This document shows positions 27,227 to 37,107 of a stretch of DNA of 64,000 nt, piece after piece. Under the pieces are notes generated by a model. The model was not told the DNA's origin, made no database searches, and was given only the letters and a program-made list of their open reading frames with translations. Within the stretch, counting starts at the first letter, position 1. Every line of letters starts with the position of its first letter. Source of the stretch: Streptomyces tendae (GTDB lineage: Bacteria > Actinomycetota > Actinomycetes > Streptomycetales > Streptomycetaceae); assembly GCF_008632955.1 (NCBI RefSeq), contig NZ_CP043959.1, positions 2,480,001 to 2,544,000 on the forward strand. Direction: 5' to 3'. The translations under genes were made by a program, and so were the position numbers.

Positions 27227-28027
27227 ATGACCGACACCGTGCGCACGGACGCCGGACCGGACACCCGGCACGCCGGACTCCTGGACCGGGTGTACGCCAA
27301 CTTCCGCCAGTACCTGACAGGCTGGGGAGAACAGGTGCGGGCGACGGGCATCACCGACCACTTCCGCAGCGGCCTCGCCCAGCCGCAGTTCAACGGCGTG
27401 GTCCGGCTGCGGCGGCCGGCGGAGGCGGGGGAGGCGGTCACCGCCGCCGGCGAGGCGCTCGCGGGGGTGCCCTGGTGGTGGTGGGTGGGGCAGGACAGCC
27501 CCGTGGGCACACGGGAGGCGCTCACCCGGCACGGCATGACCGAACTGGGGACCCTCCCGGTGATGGCGCGCCCCCTCGACCGGCTCGGCCCCGCACCGCG
27601 CACACCTGAGGGCGTACGGATCGTCCCGGAGGCCGGGCCCGGCCTGCTCGCGGAGGTGGTGCGCGTCTACAGCAGGTCGATGGGCGCCGTCCCCGGTATC
27701 GAGCCCGACCTGGCGCGCATCGAGGCGCGGCGCGCCGACAACGGGGTCATCGACCGGCTGGCCGCGCTCGACGAGGGGCGGGTGATCGGGACCGCCACGG
27801 TGATCTCGGCGTACGGCGTGGCGGGGATCTTCCTCGTCCATGTCGCCGAGGAGTACCGCCGCCGCGGGATCGGCGCGGCCCTTACCGACGCGGCCCTGCG
27901 TGCCGGGCGCGACCGCGGCATGCGCCACGCGGCCCTCGTCGCCAGTCCCGCGGGCGAACCGCTGTACCAGCACCTGGAGTTCACCACGGTGTCCGAGTAC
28001 CACCTCTTCGCGCCGCCCGCCCCCTGA
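27227..28027 (+). CDS. GNAT-family N-acetyltransferase
   Basis: A 266-residue acetyltransferase with its GNAT domain in the second half (about 130-265). The acetyl-CoA loop is VAEEYRRRGIGAALTDAAL (about 205-223) and the end is GEPLYQHLEFTTVSEYHLF. The first half is a divergent GNAT-like fold lacking the binding loop. It follows the preceding acetyltransferase by 24 bases and is likely co-transcribed. The two proteins are not close copies. Substrate unknown. Confidence 0.84.
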   Translation: MTDTVRTDAGPDTRHAGLLDRVYANFRQYLTGWGEQVRATGITDHFRSGLAQPQFNGVVRLRRPAEAGEAVTAAGEALAGVPWWWWVGQDSPVGTREALTRHGMTELGTLPVMARPLDRLGPAPRTPEGVRIVPEAGPGLLAEVVRVYSRSMGAVPGIEPDLARIEARRADNGVIDRLAALDEGRVIGTATVISAYGVAGIFLVHVAEEYRRRGIGAALTDAALRAGRDRGMRHAALVASPAGEPLYQHLEFTTVSEYHLFAPPAP

Positions 28028-28103
28028 CGCCGCCCGTCCGCCAACTCCCCGCATCCCACCGTCGGTTAGGCTGACAAGGGACGTTTCACGGGGTGGCGGC
28101 ACG

Positions 28104-28777
28104 GTGACGGTGACGGACGGCAGGGCGGTCGTGCCGCCGGTGGTTCCGGCGGCGCTCCGCGGACGGCTCGCGGCCGTGGCCGCGCTCGCCGCGCTGATGG
28201 TCCTCGTGCTCGGCGTCCGTTACGCCGGTGACGCCGGGCCCGGCCGGACGGACGCCCGGATCGGGGAGGCGGCGTACGGCGCCGGCGCCCCGTGGTGGCA
28301 CATCGCCTCCGCGACGGACTTCCTCGGCGACCCGGCGGGCGCCCTGCTCCTGCTCGCGGCCGGCGTGACGGGCTGCCTGCTGCTGCGGTGGCAGCGCGCC
28401 GCCGTGCTGCTCGTCGCCGCAGCGGTGCCGCCGTCGGCGTGACGAAACTGCTGAAGCCGCTGGCCGCCCGCACCATCAACGGCGACGACAACCTCGCCTT
28501 CCCGAGCGGCCACACCGCCTTCCTCACCGCGTTCGCCCTCACCGTCGCGCTGCTCGCGACGGGCCGGCTCGGCCTCGGACCCGCGGCCGGGACGGCGCTC
28601 GTACTGGGCGCCGCCTCGGCCGCCGGGGCCGCCATGGGATGGGCGCAGGTCGCCACCGGAGCGCACTACCCGACCGACACCGTCGGCGGCTGGGGCACCG
28701 CGCTCGCGGTGGTGCCGGCGGTGGCGTGGGCGGTCGACCGCACGGCCGACGCCGCCCTCCGCCACCGGAGAGGCTGA
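28104..28777 (+). pseudogene. PAP2-family membrane phosphatase, one frameshift
   Basis: The first frame (GTG 28104) gives a basic start and membrane segments (LAAVAALAALMVLVLGVRYA, ALLLLAAGVTGCLLLRW). It stops at 28442, but the family continues in another frame: VTKLLKPLAAR, then PSGHTAF and later GAHYPTDTVGGWG, the phosphatase motifs of the PAP2 family (KX6-7R, PSGH, HX3D). A missing G near 28425-28427 (GTGGCC read as GTGCC) restores a 224-residue protein of normal length. Substrates of such enzymes are lipid phosphates such as undecaprenyl pyrophosphate. That would suit the neighbouring polysaccharide run, although the gene is convergent to it. Confidence 0.75.
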
Positions 28778-28801
28778 CGGGACCTCACACGACCCGGCGC
28801 C

Positions 28802-30127
28802 TCACGCCCGTCGGCGGAACACCGGCCGCACCGGCCGTCCCCCCAGCCACGGCGTCGGGTCGCCCGCGTCCAGCGCCTTCCGGTACACCGCGCACGCCTG
28901 GCCCACCACGTCCACCGTGCGGTCGACGTCGGCCTCGTCGAGCGCGGCGCTCACCACGAACGACGGCGCCAGCACCCCGCCGGTCAGCAGCCGGCGCAGG
29001 AACAGCGTCCGGTACTCCTGCGACGGCCGTCCCGGCCCGTCCAGGGTGGCGAAGACCAGGTTGCTGGCCCGGCCCCGCACCACCAGGTGGTCGCCCACGC
29101 CCATCGCGGCCGCCGCGTCCCGCACCCCGGCGGCCAGCCGCTCGCCCAGCGCGTGCAGCCGCGCGGTGACGCCCTCCTCGGTGTAGGTGGCCTGCACGGC
29201 CATCGCCGCGGCCAGGGCGTGCGTCTCCGCGCCGTGGGTGGTGGACAGCAGGAACACCCGGTCGTCGTCGTGACGCAGCCCGCCCCGCTCCATCAGGGCG
29301 CGGCGCCCGGCCAGCGCGGACACGGCGAAGCCGTTGCCCAGCGCCTTGCCGAACGTGGACAGGTCGGGGACCACCCCGTACAGGCCCTGGGCACCGGCTT
29401 CCGACCAGCGGAAGCCGGTGATCATCTCGTCGAAGACCAGCACGCAACCGTGCCGGTCGGCCAGCTCGCGCAGCCCGGCGAGGTAGCCGGGCGGCGGCTC
29501 GGTCTGCGCGGCCGGTTCCAGGATCAGGCAGGCGATCTCGCCCCGGTGCCGGTCGAGCAGCTCCTCCGTGGCGGCCAGGTCGCCGTAGGGGAACGTCACG
29601 GTCAGCTCGGTGGTCTCCGCCGGGATGCCCGCGGACATCGGCGTGGTGCCGATGAACCAGTCGTCGGTGGAGAAGAACGGATGGTCGGCGCACAGCGCCA
29701 CCCGGGCGCGCCCGGTGACGGCGCGCGCGAGGCGCACCGCCGCCGTGGTCGCGTCCGAGCCGTTCTTCGCGAACTTCACCATCTCGGCGGTCGGCACCGT
29801 GGCGAGGAACCGCTCCGCCGCCTCCGCCTCCACCACGGACGGCCGCACGAAGTTGCTGCCGCGGTCGAGTTCTCTCCGTGCCGCCTCAAGGACCCGGGGA
29901 TGGGCGTGGCCGAGACTCACCGACCGCAGCCCCGAGCCGTACTCGATGTAGCGGTTGCCGTCGACGTCCCACACATGGGCGCCCCGCCCGTGACTGATGA
30001 CCGGGGCCAGGTCCTGCGGGTACTGGTCGTCGCCCTTGGCGTAGGTGTGCGCGCCGCCGGGGACCAGGGCGTGCAGCCGCTCGTTGACCGCCCGCGACCG
30101 GGGCAGCCGCATCTCCTCGCCGCTCAC
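28802..30127 (-). CDS. class III PLP-dependent aminotransferase (glutamate-1-semialdehyde aminomutase-like)
   Basis: A 441-residue class III aminotransferase. The family motifs are YGSGLRSVSLGHAHP (about 58-72), KNGSDATTAAVRLAR (about 120), LVFDEMITGFRW (Asp binding the cofactor) and STFGKALGNGF (the PLP-lysine). It resembles the GSA-aminomutase branch used in sugar and polysaccharide clusters rather than heme synthesis, because no hem genes are near. The likely role is transamination of a keto-sugar or a side-chain donor. The start GTG 30127 overlaps the stop of the RmlC-like gene; ATG 30112 is possible but has the AGGAG directly against it. Last gene of the run. Confidence 0.85.
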   Translation of the reverse strand: MSGEEMRLPRSRAVNERLHALVPGGAHTYAKGDDQYPQDLAPVISHGRGAHVWDVDGNRYIEYGSGLRSVSLGHAHPRVLEAARRELDRGSNFVRPSVVEAEAAERFLATVPTAEMVKFAKNGSDATTAAVRLARAVTGRARVALCADHPFFSTDDWFIGTTPMSAGIPAETTELTVTFPYGDLAATEELLDRHRGEIACLILEPAAQTEPPPGYLAGLRELADRHGCVLVFDEMITGFRWSEAGAQGLYGVVPDLSTFGKALGNGFAVSALAGRRALMERGGLRHDDDRVFLLSTTHGAETHALAAAMAVQATYTEEGVTARLHALGERLAAGVRDAAAAMGVGDHLVVRGRASNLVFATLDGPGRPSQEYRTLFLRRLLTGGVLAPSFVVSAALDEADVDRTVDVVGQACAVYRKALDAGDPTPWLGGRPVRPVFRRRA

Positions 30128-30699
30128 GCCTGCTTCACCTCCGCCCGCCGCGCCTCCAGCGTCCTCAGCGCCTCGGCCAGTCCCGGCGCCTTGCGGTCGC
30201 GTTCGGACGTCGTCGTGACCGGCAGCGGCCAGGGGACGGCCAGTTCGGGGTCGTCGAAGGCGATCGTCACGTCCTCGGCCGGATCGTGCGGCCGGTCGAT
30301 GCGGTACGAGGTGTCGGCGGTCTCCGTCAGCGCCTGGAAGCCGTGCGCGCAGCCCGCCGGGACGTACAGGGTCGCCTGCGTCTCGCCGGACAGCTCGAAC
30401 GTGGCCCGGCCCAGGTAGGTCGGCGAGCCGGGCCGCAGGTCCACGACCACGTCGAAGATCCGCCCGGACGAGCAGCGCACCAGCTTGGCCTCGCCGGCGC
30501 CGGACCGCAGATGCATCCCGCGCACCACGCCCCGCACCGAACGGGACAGGCTGTCCTGGACGAAGGCGTCCGGGTCGATGCCCGCGGAACGCACCACGTC
30601 CGCGTCGAACGTGCGGCAGAAGAAGCCGCGTTCGTCGGCGAACGGCGTCGGCTCGAACAGAAACGCCCCGGCGATCGCCGGGACCTCGGTCACCTTCAT
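30124..30699 (-). CDS. dTDP-4-dehydrorhamnose 3,5-epimerase-like (RmlC family)
   Basis: A 191-residue cupin of the RmlC family. It has RGFFCRTFD, VVRGMHLRSGAGEAKLVRC (the catalytic His of the family in RGMH) and LYVPAGCAHGFQALTE. It catalyses 3- and/or 5-epimerisation of a 4-keto-sugar nucleotide. No rmlA, rmlB or rmlD lies in this run, so the substrate may be a CDP- rather than dTDP-linked keto-sugar, or the rest comes from elsewhere. The gene overlaps both neighbours by four bases. Confidence 0.87.
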   Translation of the reverse strand: MKVTEVPAIAGAFLFEPTPFADERGFFCRTFDADVVRSAGIDPDAFVQDSLSRSVRGVVRGMHLRSGAGEAKLVRCSSGRIFDVVVDLRPGSPTYLGRATFELSGETQATLYVPAGCAHGFQALTETADTSYRIDRPHDPAEDVTIAFDDPELAVPWPLPVTTTSERDRKAPGLAEALRTLEARRAEVKQA

Positions 30700-31916
30700 G
30701 GGGTCTCCTGTCCTGCGGGGGCCGGGGCGGGGTCGGACCCGGGTAACAGGGCGGACAGCGCGGCGAACTGCTGCCGGACCCGCCCCACGAGCACCACGTT
30801 GCGTTCGGCGAGGATCCGCCGCACCCGCGACCGGTTCCGCTCCAGCTCCCGGAACTGCTCCAGCAGCCGGTCGGCGTCGATCTCGCGGGCCGAGTGGCAG
30901 TAGGCGCCCACGCCCATGTCCGCCATCAGCCGGTCGCTCTTGGCCGCGTAGCTCACGGAGAGCGCCGGGGTGCCGACCTTCAGCGCGCAGACCAGGTTGT
31001 GGTACCGGGTCGCCACCACCGCGTCGGCCACCGTCATCTCCTTCATCAGATCGCCCAGGGACGCCGTCGCGGCCGCGGTGACCATCGGCGAGTCCACCGC
31101 CTCGATGATCGCCTCGGCCACCGGCCGGTCCACGTCGTCACCCGTCAGCAGCCGCACCGGCCTGCCCTCCGCGGCCAGCGCGCCGACGAACCGCGTGATG
31201 CCGTCCAGGTAGCGGCTGTTCAGCTCCCGCGCCCGGTCCCGCTCGTCGTTGCTGCCGTGGAAGTCCATGATGCCGACACAGACCGGCCCGGGCGGGCCCG
31301 ACAGGTCGCCCCGCGGCGGGGTCGGCAGGGCGAACACCAGGTCCGTGTGAACCTGGTCTCCCGTGGTGTCCACGCCCATGGCCCGCATCGCGTCACGGGA
31401 CAGGGTGTCCCGGTACGACCGGTACGCGGCCAGCCGCGCCGCCCAGCGGGTCAGCACCCGCACCGGCCGGCTGCCGGTTTCGGAGGCGCCGACGGCGACG
31501 AGCGCGACCCGGGCGCGCAGCACCCGGCCCCACCCGCACAGCAGGAACAGCGAGTACGGCAGGCCCCAGGGCCTCAGCGGCAGCGTGCTCTCCAGGATGC
31601 CCGTGCCCGGCACGACCACCACGTCGTGCCGGCGCACCCAGGCCGCGATGCGGAAGGCGTCCACGAGCTTGCCCAGGCCCTTGCCCGCGACGTCCTTCAG
31701 CCGCGAGGCGGTACGGTACTCGCCGCGGTACCAGTGCAGCCGGGTCGCCGGGATCCCGTACCGCGCCGTGACGGTCTCGGGTCCGCCGCACAGGGCGTCC
31801 ACGACCGCGTCCGGGTGCGCGGCACGCAGGTGGTCCAGCACGGCTTCGAGCGACCCGTCGTTGCCGACGTTCCCCGAGCCGAACAGGCCGAAGATGCCCA
31901 CACGAGGGGACGTCAC
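30696..31916 (-). CDS. polysaccharide pyruvyl transferase-family protein
   Basis: A 406-residue member of the polysaccharide pyruvyl transferase family. The N-terminus VGIFGLFGSGNVGNDGSLEA is typical, followed by VVVVPGTGILES and, in the second half, VVATRYHNLVCALKVGTPAL. Such enzymes add a pyruvate ketal from phosphoenolpyruvate to a sugar of the repeat unit, giving the polymer negative charge. The GTG start at 31916 overlaps the previous stop as GTGA; the longer frame upstream is part of the neighbouring gene. It is flanked by GT2 and RmlC-like genes. Confidence 0.86.
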   Translation of the reverse strand: MTSPRVGIFGLFGSGNVGNDGSLEAVLDHLRAAHPDAVVDALCGGPETVTARYGIPATRLHWYRGEYRTASRLKDVAGKGLGKLVDAFRIAAWVRRHDVVVVPGTGILESTLPLRPWGLPYSLFLLCGWGRVLRARVALVAVGASETGSRPVRVLTRWAARLAAYRSYRDTLSRDAMRAMGVDTTGDQVHTDLVFALPTPPRGDLSGPPGPVCVGIMDFHGSNDERDRARELNSRYLDGITRFVGALAAEGRPVRLLTGDDVDRPVAEAIIEAVDSPMVTAAATASLGDLMKEMTVADAVVATRYHNLVCALKVGTPALSVSYAAKSDRLMADMGVGAYCHSAREIDADRLLEQFRELERNRSRVRRILAERNVVLVGRVRQQFAALSALLPGSDPAPAPAGQETP

Positions 31917-32860
31917 GCGTCCCCCCTCTCGCGTCCGGCGACCAGGGCGTCGACGGAGACCGCGTGCTCGGCCGGGTCCACCGGGGCCCGGTCCTCGACC
32001 CGCTCGCCGGCGCCCGGCCGGACCCGGCTGGTCGCCCACGCGGCGAGGTGCCGGTAGCAGGCGCGCCGGTCGGCGGCGGACAGCGGCGCCCGTCGGACCG
32101 CCGACACGAAACCCCAGACGTACTCGGCGAGCAGCCGGGGTGTCGGGTGCAGCGGTCCGGCCCGGCGCGGGTCGAGATTGACGCAGCGGGCGCGCTTGGA
32201 GGGGTTGGCGCGCTCGGCGCGCGTGGGGTGGTCGCGGCGGAAGTACAGCAGCTCCGGCACCTGGTGGAAGGGGCCGTGCAGGGTGATCTCGGCGACGAAC
32301 GTGCGGTCCGCGTGGTGGTAGCTGTCGTGCGGCTTCACCCGCCGCAGCACGTCGGCGCGCATCACGCCGTAGAAGTCGTCGCCGCCGGGCTCGAACAGCA
32401 GGCTGCGGAAGCGCTCCGGCGCGTGCGGCGACCCGGTGGCGAGCGTGTACGCGTAGGGCACCGTGACCTTGCCGTCGCCGTCGATCACGGCCTGGTCGCT
32501 GTGCGCGAGGATCACGTCCGGGCGCTCGTCGAGCGCCTCCACGCAGCGCTTCAGCAGGTCACGGGCGTACAGGTCGTCGTGCGAGGCCCACTTGAACAGC
32601 TCGCCGCGGCACTCGGTGAAGACGTGGTTGTGGTTCGGCGCGGCGCCGATGTTCCGGGGCAGCCGGATGTACCGGATCCGCGGGTCCTGCTTGGCGTAGC
32701 GCCGGCAGATGTCCTCGGTCCCGTCGGTCGACGCGTTGTCGGATATGACCAACTCGAAGTCCTCGTACGTCTGGCCGAGCAGGGCCTCCAGCGACTCGGC
32801 GAGGTACTCCTCGCCGTTGTACACGGGAAGGCCGATGCTCAGCCGGGGTTGCGCGGTCAT
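31913..32860 (-). CDS. family 2 glycosyltransferase
   Basis: A 315-residue GT-A fold glycosyltransferase. It begins SIGLPVYNGEEYLAESLEAL, has DNASTDGTEDICRRYA and the metal-site region KWASHDDLYARDLL (about 90-103). There is no membrane segment, so it acts at the inner face of the membrane on a lipid-linked sugar chain. The linkage and sugar donor are not deducible. It overlaps the flippase and pyruvyl transferase genes by four bases each. Confidence 0.88.
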   Translation of the reverse strand: MTAQPRLSIGLPVYNGEEYLAESLEALLGQTYEDFELVISDNASTDGTEDICRRYAKQDPRIRYIRLPRNIGAAPNHNHVFTECRGELFKWASHDDLYARDLLKRCVEALDERPDVILAHSDQAVIDGDGKVTVPYAYTLATGSPHAPERFRSLLFEPGGDDFYGVMRADVLRRVKPHDSYHHADRTFVAEITLHGPFHQVPELLYFRRDHPTRAERANPSKRARCVNLDPRRAGPLHPTPRLLAEYVWGFVSAVRRAPLSAADRRACYRHLAAWATSRVRPGAGERVEDRAPVDPAEHAVSVDALVAGRERGDA

Positions 32861-34155
32861 GACGTCCTCACTTCACGAAGGGAATCCCGGTGGTGCTCCC
32901 GCAGGGCGATCCGCAGATGCAGCCACCATGCGGCCGAACCGCACACCGACGCGGCGGCGGCGCCCCAGGCCGAGCCGACGGTGCCGCCGAGGGCCGCACC
33001 GCCGATCCCGAGGCCGACGTAGCAGACGGAGGCGAAGATCTGGCACCGCAGACTGAGCCGGGCCGCGCCGAGCGCGCGCAGCCCGGCGGCCGCTCCGGTG
33101 CCCACGCCGGCCCCCGCGACACTGAGGGTGGCCGGCACGATGAGTTCCTTGGCGGCGGGCCAGACGTCGCCGAGGACGAGCTCGCCCGCCCGGTCCGGCA
33201 TCAGCAGCAGCACGCCGCCCCACAGCAGGGCGGCGACCGCCTGGCCGCCGCCCAGGAGCAGACAGAACCGGCCCAGCCGGTGCGGGGCCTGCCGCAGCAT
33301 GCGCGCCGCCTCCGCGACGGTGACCAGCGTCAGCCCCATGAGCACCGCCGTGAACGGGCCCTGCAGCAGTTCGGCGCCCCGGACGACACCGACCGCGCCG
33401 ACGCCGACGATCGCGCCGAGCCCGTACGCGCGCAGCTGGCTCGCGCCGCTCACGCACGTGTTCTCGACCAGGTACCGGAGGCCGAGGTCACGGTGGTCGC
33501 GGATCCACGGCCGCGCCCCGGCGGGCCGCGGCCGGATGCCGGACTGCAGCCAGCCGTACGCGCCCGCCACCGCGGCCGACCCGCCCCAGGCGAGCACGAA
33601 CGCGGGCACGGTGCCCACCTGGGCCGCCACGACCATGGCGGGGATCAGCGCCACGCCCCACACCACGTCGTTGACGAACGCCTTCCGGCCGACGCCGGCC
33701 GCGAAGAACGAGTACCGCCAGGCGTCCTGCAGCAACAGCCCCGGCAGGACGACGCCGAGGCAGGCGAACGCGGCGCCCACGCTGCCGCCGAGCAGCGGCC
33801 ACAACGCCAGGCACAGCGTCCCGACGCCGGCGCCGACGACCAGCGAGGTGCCCGTCGACCGGGCCACCGCCTGCCGCCAGGACGCTTCGGCGACGGCGCT
33901 GAAGCGCACCACGAGCGGGTCGGTGGCCACTCCCCGGGAGACGCTGAGCACCACGCCGTAGGTCACCCAGGCCAGGCTGAACACGCCGAACGCGGTCAGT
34001 CCCAGCGAGCGCGCCACGTACACGCCCACGGCGAAGTTGGACAGGCTGGAGGCCGCCTGGTCGGCCAGTCCCCACGACAGCCGCCCCGCGACGGCCCGCG
34101 TCACGGTGCGGGCCGGCCGCGGCGGCGCCGTCGTCCTGTCCCCCTCGGTGGCCAT
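32857..34155 (-). CDS. Wzx-like polysaccharide flippase (MATE/MVF superfamily)
   Basis: A 432-residue membrane protein with about 12 hydrophobic segments and no other domain. Examples are NFAVGVYVARSLGLTAFGVF (about 40-60), VVGAGVGTLCLALWPLL, GVALIPAMVVAAQVGTVPAF and a final segment with AAWWLHLRIAL. The pattern matches oligosaccharide flippases, which move the undecaprenyl-linked repeat unit to the outside. The ATG at 34155 follows the aminopeptidase-like gene by five bases. With the O-antigen ligase-like gene at 40406 it gives the Wzx/Wzy pair. Confidence 0.84.
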   Translation of the reverse strand: MATEGDRTTAPPRPARTVTRAVAGRLSWGLADQAASSLSNFAVGVYVARSLGLTAFGVFSLAWVTYGVVLSVSRGVATDPLVVRFSAVAEASWRQAVARSTGTSLVVGAGVGTLCLALWPLLGGSVGAAFACLGVVLPGLLLQDAWRYSFFAAGVGRKAFVNDVVWGVALIPAMVVAAQVGTVPAFVLAWGGSAAVAGAYGWLQSGIRPRPAGARPWIRDHRDLGLRYLVENTCVSGASQLRAYGLGAIVGVGAVGVVRGAELLQGPFTAVLMGLTLVTVAEAARMLRQAPHRLGRFCLLLGGGQAVAALLWGGVLLLMPDRAGELVLGDVWPAAKELIVPATLSVAGAGVGTGAAAGLRALGAARLSLRCQIFASVCYVGLGIGGAALGGTVGSAWGAAAASVCGSAAWWLHLRIALREHHRDSLREVRTS

Positions 34156-34160
34156 CCGTC

Positions 34161-35433
34161 TCACACCTTGACCAGTCCGGCCCCGTGCAGGGCGTCGGCC
34201 GCGGCGGCCACGGTGTCGAACGGCAGACCGGACCGTTCGGCCACCTCCAGCAGCCCGTGCTCGCCGTCGGAGAGGCTCAGCACCCACAGCATCGCCATCT
34301 GGGCCTCCTGCGCGTCGCTGCGGCCGCCCAGCGCCTCGTACAGCCCGCGCCGCCCCAACTGCGGCTCCCCGTACGGGCTGAGGTTCACGTACCGCCGGTC
34401 GCGGTCCAGCACCGAGAACACCTCGCGGCACACGGCGAGGTGTCTTCCATCGCCTCCGGGAGACGAAGTCCGGGTCGTCCGCCGAGGTGTGGTACTCGGG
34501 ATAGCCGGCGTACGGGGTCCGGCTGAGCGAGCCCACACCGAGGTCGAAGCCCGGCGAGCAGAACTGCCGCTCGTCGTAGCCGTACGGCGTGAACTCCCGT
34601 ATCGAATGCGGACGTCCGGAGGTCTCCAGCACATGCCGCATCACCCGGTCGATCCCCGCGTCCCCGCGCCTGCTCCGCTTGTACGTCAGCGCGCCCCGGT
34701 CGCCGGCGCAGGCCAGCACCAGCCCGTGCTTCACCCGCTCCACCCGCCCGGCGTTGCGGGCCAGCCAGGTGATCGCCCCGATGGTGCCGGGCGCGAACAG
34801 GAACCGGTAGGTGTGGTACGGCGTGCGCTCCGCCAGCGACCGGGCGAGGAACGCCGCCACCGCGATGCCTGCCAGGTTGTCGTTGGCCAGCGACGGGTGG
34901 CAGACGTGACTGGAGACGACGACCTCGTCGGACACCTGCCCCGGCACCACGTGCTCGGCGTAGGTGAGGTGCCCGTCGGCGAGGGTGGAGTCGATGCGCA
35001 CCTCGTACTCGCCGTCCGGCAGCGCGTCCAGGGTCTCCTGCGTCAGACAGAAGCCCCAGTCCGGCTTGTAGTAACTGGTGCGGTACGGGATCCACTTCGG
35101 GTGGTCCGGCAGCGTGTGCAGGTGCGGGCGCAGCTCGGACAGCGGCATCCTCGCCGACACCGGCACGCTGTAGCCCAGCACGTGCAGGCTGGAGTCGGCG
35201 AAGTCGACGACCCGCCGGCCCGAGGGGTCGGCGATCCACGCCTCCCGGATGTTCCACTCCTGCGGCACCGTCCAGTCGAGCACCTGCGTGCCGGTGGGCA
35301 CCTCGTGCACCTCCAGCGGCAGGTGCTCACCGACGACGTCCAGGGTGGCGCGCACCCCGTCGCCGGTGATGCTCCGGCACAGCGGGTACAACCGCCGCAC
35401 CAGGGCGTGCATCTCCTCGCCGGGCGTGGTCAC
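34161..35433 (-). pseudogene. DUF4910 aminopeptidase-like protein, two close frameshifts
   Basis: The frame begins HALVRRLYPLCRSITGDGVR (GTG 35433 overlapping the previous stop) and shows the DUF4910/aminopeptidase-like signature SSHVCHPSLANDNLAG (about 188-203) and YHTSADDPDF. Near 34458-34460 the family moves to another frame (PEAMEDT), and at 34439-34440 to a third (LAVCREVFSVLDRDRRYVNL through the winged-helix-like end GAGLVKV). Restoring one C in each of these two runs gives a normal 424-residue protein. These proteins are frequent in polysaccharide and nucleoside clusters; their exact reaction is unknown. His and Asp in the CHPSLANDN region suggest zinc binding. Confidence 0.8.
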
Positions 35434-36455
35434 GACCGCCACCGCAGGGTGCCGTCGACCTCGCCCGCGTCGGACGCCGCGCGCAGCACGGCCAGCCGGG
35501 TGAACCGCTGCTCGAACGCCTCCCGGGTCAGCCCGTGCGTCCGGTAGGCGTCGGCGAGTTCGAGCGCGCCCCGCTTCACCGTCCACTCGCACCGGAACCC
35601 GGGGATCGCCGCCCGGAACCGGGAGAAGTCCACCCGGTAGGAGCGCGGGTCGGCGCCCGTCTCCCCGGTGATGACCACCTTGGAGCCGTCCACCGCCTCC
35701 GCCACCTGCTGCGCGATCTCCGCGACCGTGACGTTGTTGGTCTCGCTGCCGATGTTGAACGCCCGGTCGTGCACCGCCTCGCGCGGGGCCTCCAGGGCGG
35801 CCGCGAAGGCCCGCGCGATGTCCGCGGCGTGCACCAGCGGACGCCACGGGGTGCCGTCGGAGAGCACCAGCACCTCCCCGGAGAGCAGGGCGTGACCCAC
35901 CAGGTTGTTCAGCACGATGTCGGCGCGCAGCCGGGGCGAGTACCCGAAGGCCGTGGCGTTGCGCATGTACACCGGGCTGAAACCGCTGTCGGCCAGCTCG
36001 TGCAGGTCGTCCTCCACCCGCACCTTGGACTCGGCGTACGGCGTCACCGGGCGCAGCGGGGCGTCCTCGGCGACCAGTTCGTCACCGCCGGCGGCGCCGT
36101 AGACCGAGCAGGTGGAGGCGTACAGGAAGCGCCGCACCCCCGCGTCGCGGGCCAGCCGGGCCAGCCGTACGGACGCGTGGTGGTTGATGTCGTAGGTCAG
36201 TTCCGGCGCCAGCGCCCCCAGCGGGTCGTTGGACAGGGCGGCCAGGTGGATCACGGCGTCCACCCCGGCCACGTGGTCGGCCGTGACGTCCCGCAGGTCC
36301 ACCCGCGTCCCCGGCGGGTCCGCGGGCGCCGGCCCCAGCACGCAGTCGGCGAACAGGCCGGCGTCCAGCCCGACGACCTCGTGTCCGGCGGCCTTGAGCA
36401 CCGGGGCCATGACGGTGCCCAGATAGCCCTGGTGTCCGGTGAGCAGTACGCGCAA
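35430..36455 (-). CDS. NAD-dependent sugar epimerase/dehydratase
   Basis: A 341-residue extended SDR. It has the cofactor motif [12 protein letters not shown] (GxxGxxG, about 6-17), a Ser-rich loop [11 protein letters not shown], catalytic YAESK (about 140-144) and a C-terminal sugar-binding region with [15 protein letters not shown]. The TTG start (36455) follows a GGGGG sequence. In similar clusters this enzyme works on the CDP- or NDP-4-keto-sugar made from the cytidylyltransferase product. No clear glucose 4,6-dehydratase is present, so it may be the dehydratase itself or a later reductase/epimerase. Confidence 0.85.
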   Translation of the reverse strand: MRVLLTGHQGYLGTVMAPVLKAAGHEVVGLDAGLFADCVLGPAPADPPGTRVDLRDVTADHVAGVDAVIHLAALSNDPLGALAPELTYDINHHASVRLARLARDAGVRRFLYASTCSVYGAAGGDELVAEDAPLRPVTPYAESKVRVEDDLHELADSGFSPVYMRNATAFGYSPRLRADIVLNNLVGHALLSGEVLVLSDGTPWRPLVHAADIARAFAAALEAPREAVHDRAFNIGSETNNVTVAEIAQQVAEAVDGSKVVITGETGADPRSYRVDFSRFRAAIPGFRCEWTVKRGALELADAYRTHGLTREAFEQRFTRLAVLRAASDAGEVDGTLRWRS

Positions 36456-36459
36456 GGTT

Positions 36460-37107
36460 TCAACCCCCCAGGTCGACAGTGAGTTTGGTGACGGCGAACG
36501 CCTCGGCGTACCGCGCGTTGCTTTCGATGCCCCGGATCCGGGCGAGCCCGAGGAAGGCCTCCCGGTCGTACCAGGGCCGGTGCCGCTGCGAGGGGTAGTG
36601 CTCCTGCAGCAGCCGGACCTTGTCCTCGGCCGCCCCGGGCGTCAGCGGCTGGTACACCACCGGGCGGCCCAGGTCCCCGTCCCACTTGACGATCTCGTAG
36701 CCGAGGACGAGGTGGTCGCGGAACGCGGTGGTCATCAGCTCGGCGAGGCCCCGGTGGTCCTGGTGCGCGTCCTCGGTGCGCGGGGCGAGCACCAGGTCGG
36801 GCTCGGTGCGGGCGCGCAGCTCCTCGACCGCGGCCTTGGCGTCCGCCCAGTGCGCGGGCAGCCGGCCGTCCGGCATCTTGTCCACGGTCAGCCGCAGATC
36901 GGCGCCCGGGCAGAAGGCGGCGAGCGCCTCCTGCTCCTCCTGCTCACGCTCCGTGCCGCCGCCGGAGAGCACCAGCGCGTCGACCCGCAGGCCCGGACGG
37001 GCCCGGCACAGGGACAGCAGGGTGCCCCCGGCGCCGATCGCGATGTCGTCGCAGTGCGCGCCCACGGCGACGATCCGCTCCAGACGTCCCGTTCCCAGCC
37101 GGATCAC
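36460..37107 (-). CDS. PIG-L-family deacetylase
   Basis: A 215-residue LmbE/PIG-L zinc deacetylase. The metal motif is [12 protein letters not shown] (about 16-27; normally AHPDD) with a later HQDH (about 120). It would remove an acetyl group from an N-acetylated sugar or precursor. The Pro-to-Cys change in AHPDD (AHCDD) is a variant seen in this type of sugar cluster. The GTG start at 37107 overlaps the stop of the cytidylyltransferase gene as GTGA. Confidence 0.86.
   Translation of the reverse strand: MIRLGTGRLERIVAVGAHCDDIAIGAGGTLLSLCRARPGLRVDALVLSGGGTEREQEEQEALAAFCPGADLRLTVDKMPDGRLPAHWADAKAAVEELRARTEPDLVLAPRTEDAHQDHRGLAELMTTAFRDHLVLGYEIVKWDGDLGRPVVYQPLTPGAAEDKVRLLQEHYPSQRHRPWYDREAFLGLARIRGIESNARYAEAFAVTKLTVDLGG

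Noticed and set aside
28802..30127. The class III aminotransferase as HemL for heme synthesis
   Set aside because: It is the last gene of a polysaccharide operon with overlapping starts, no hem genes are near, and the sequence is of the sugar/secondary-metabolism type.
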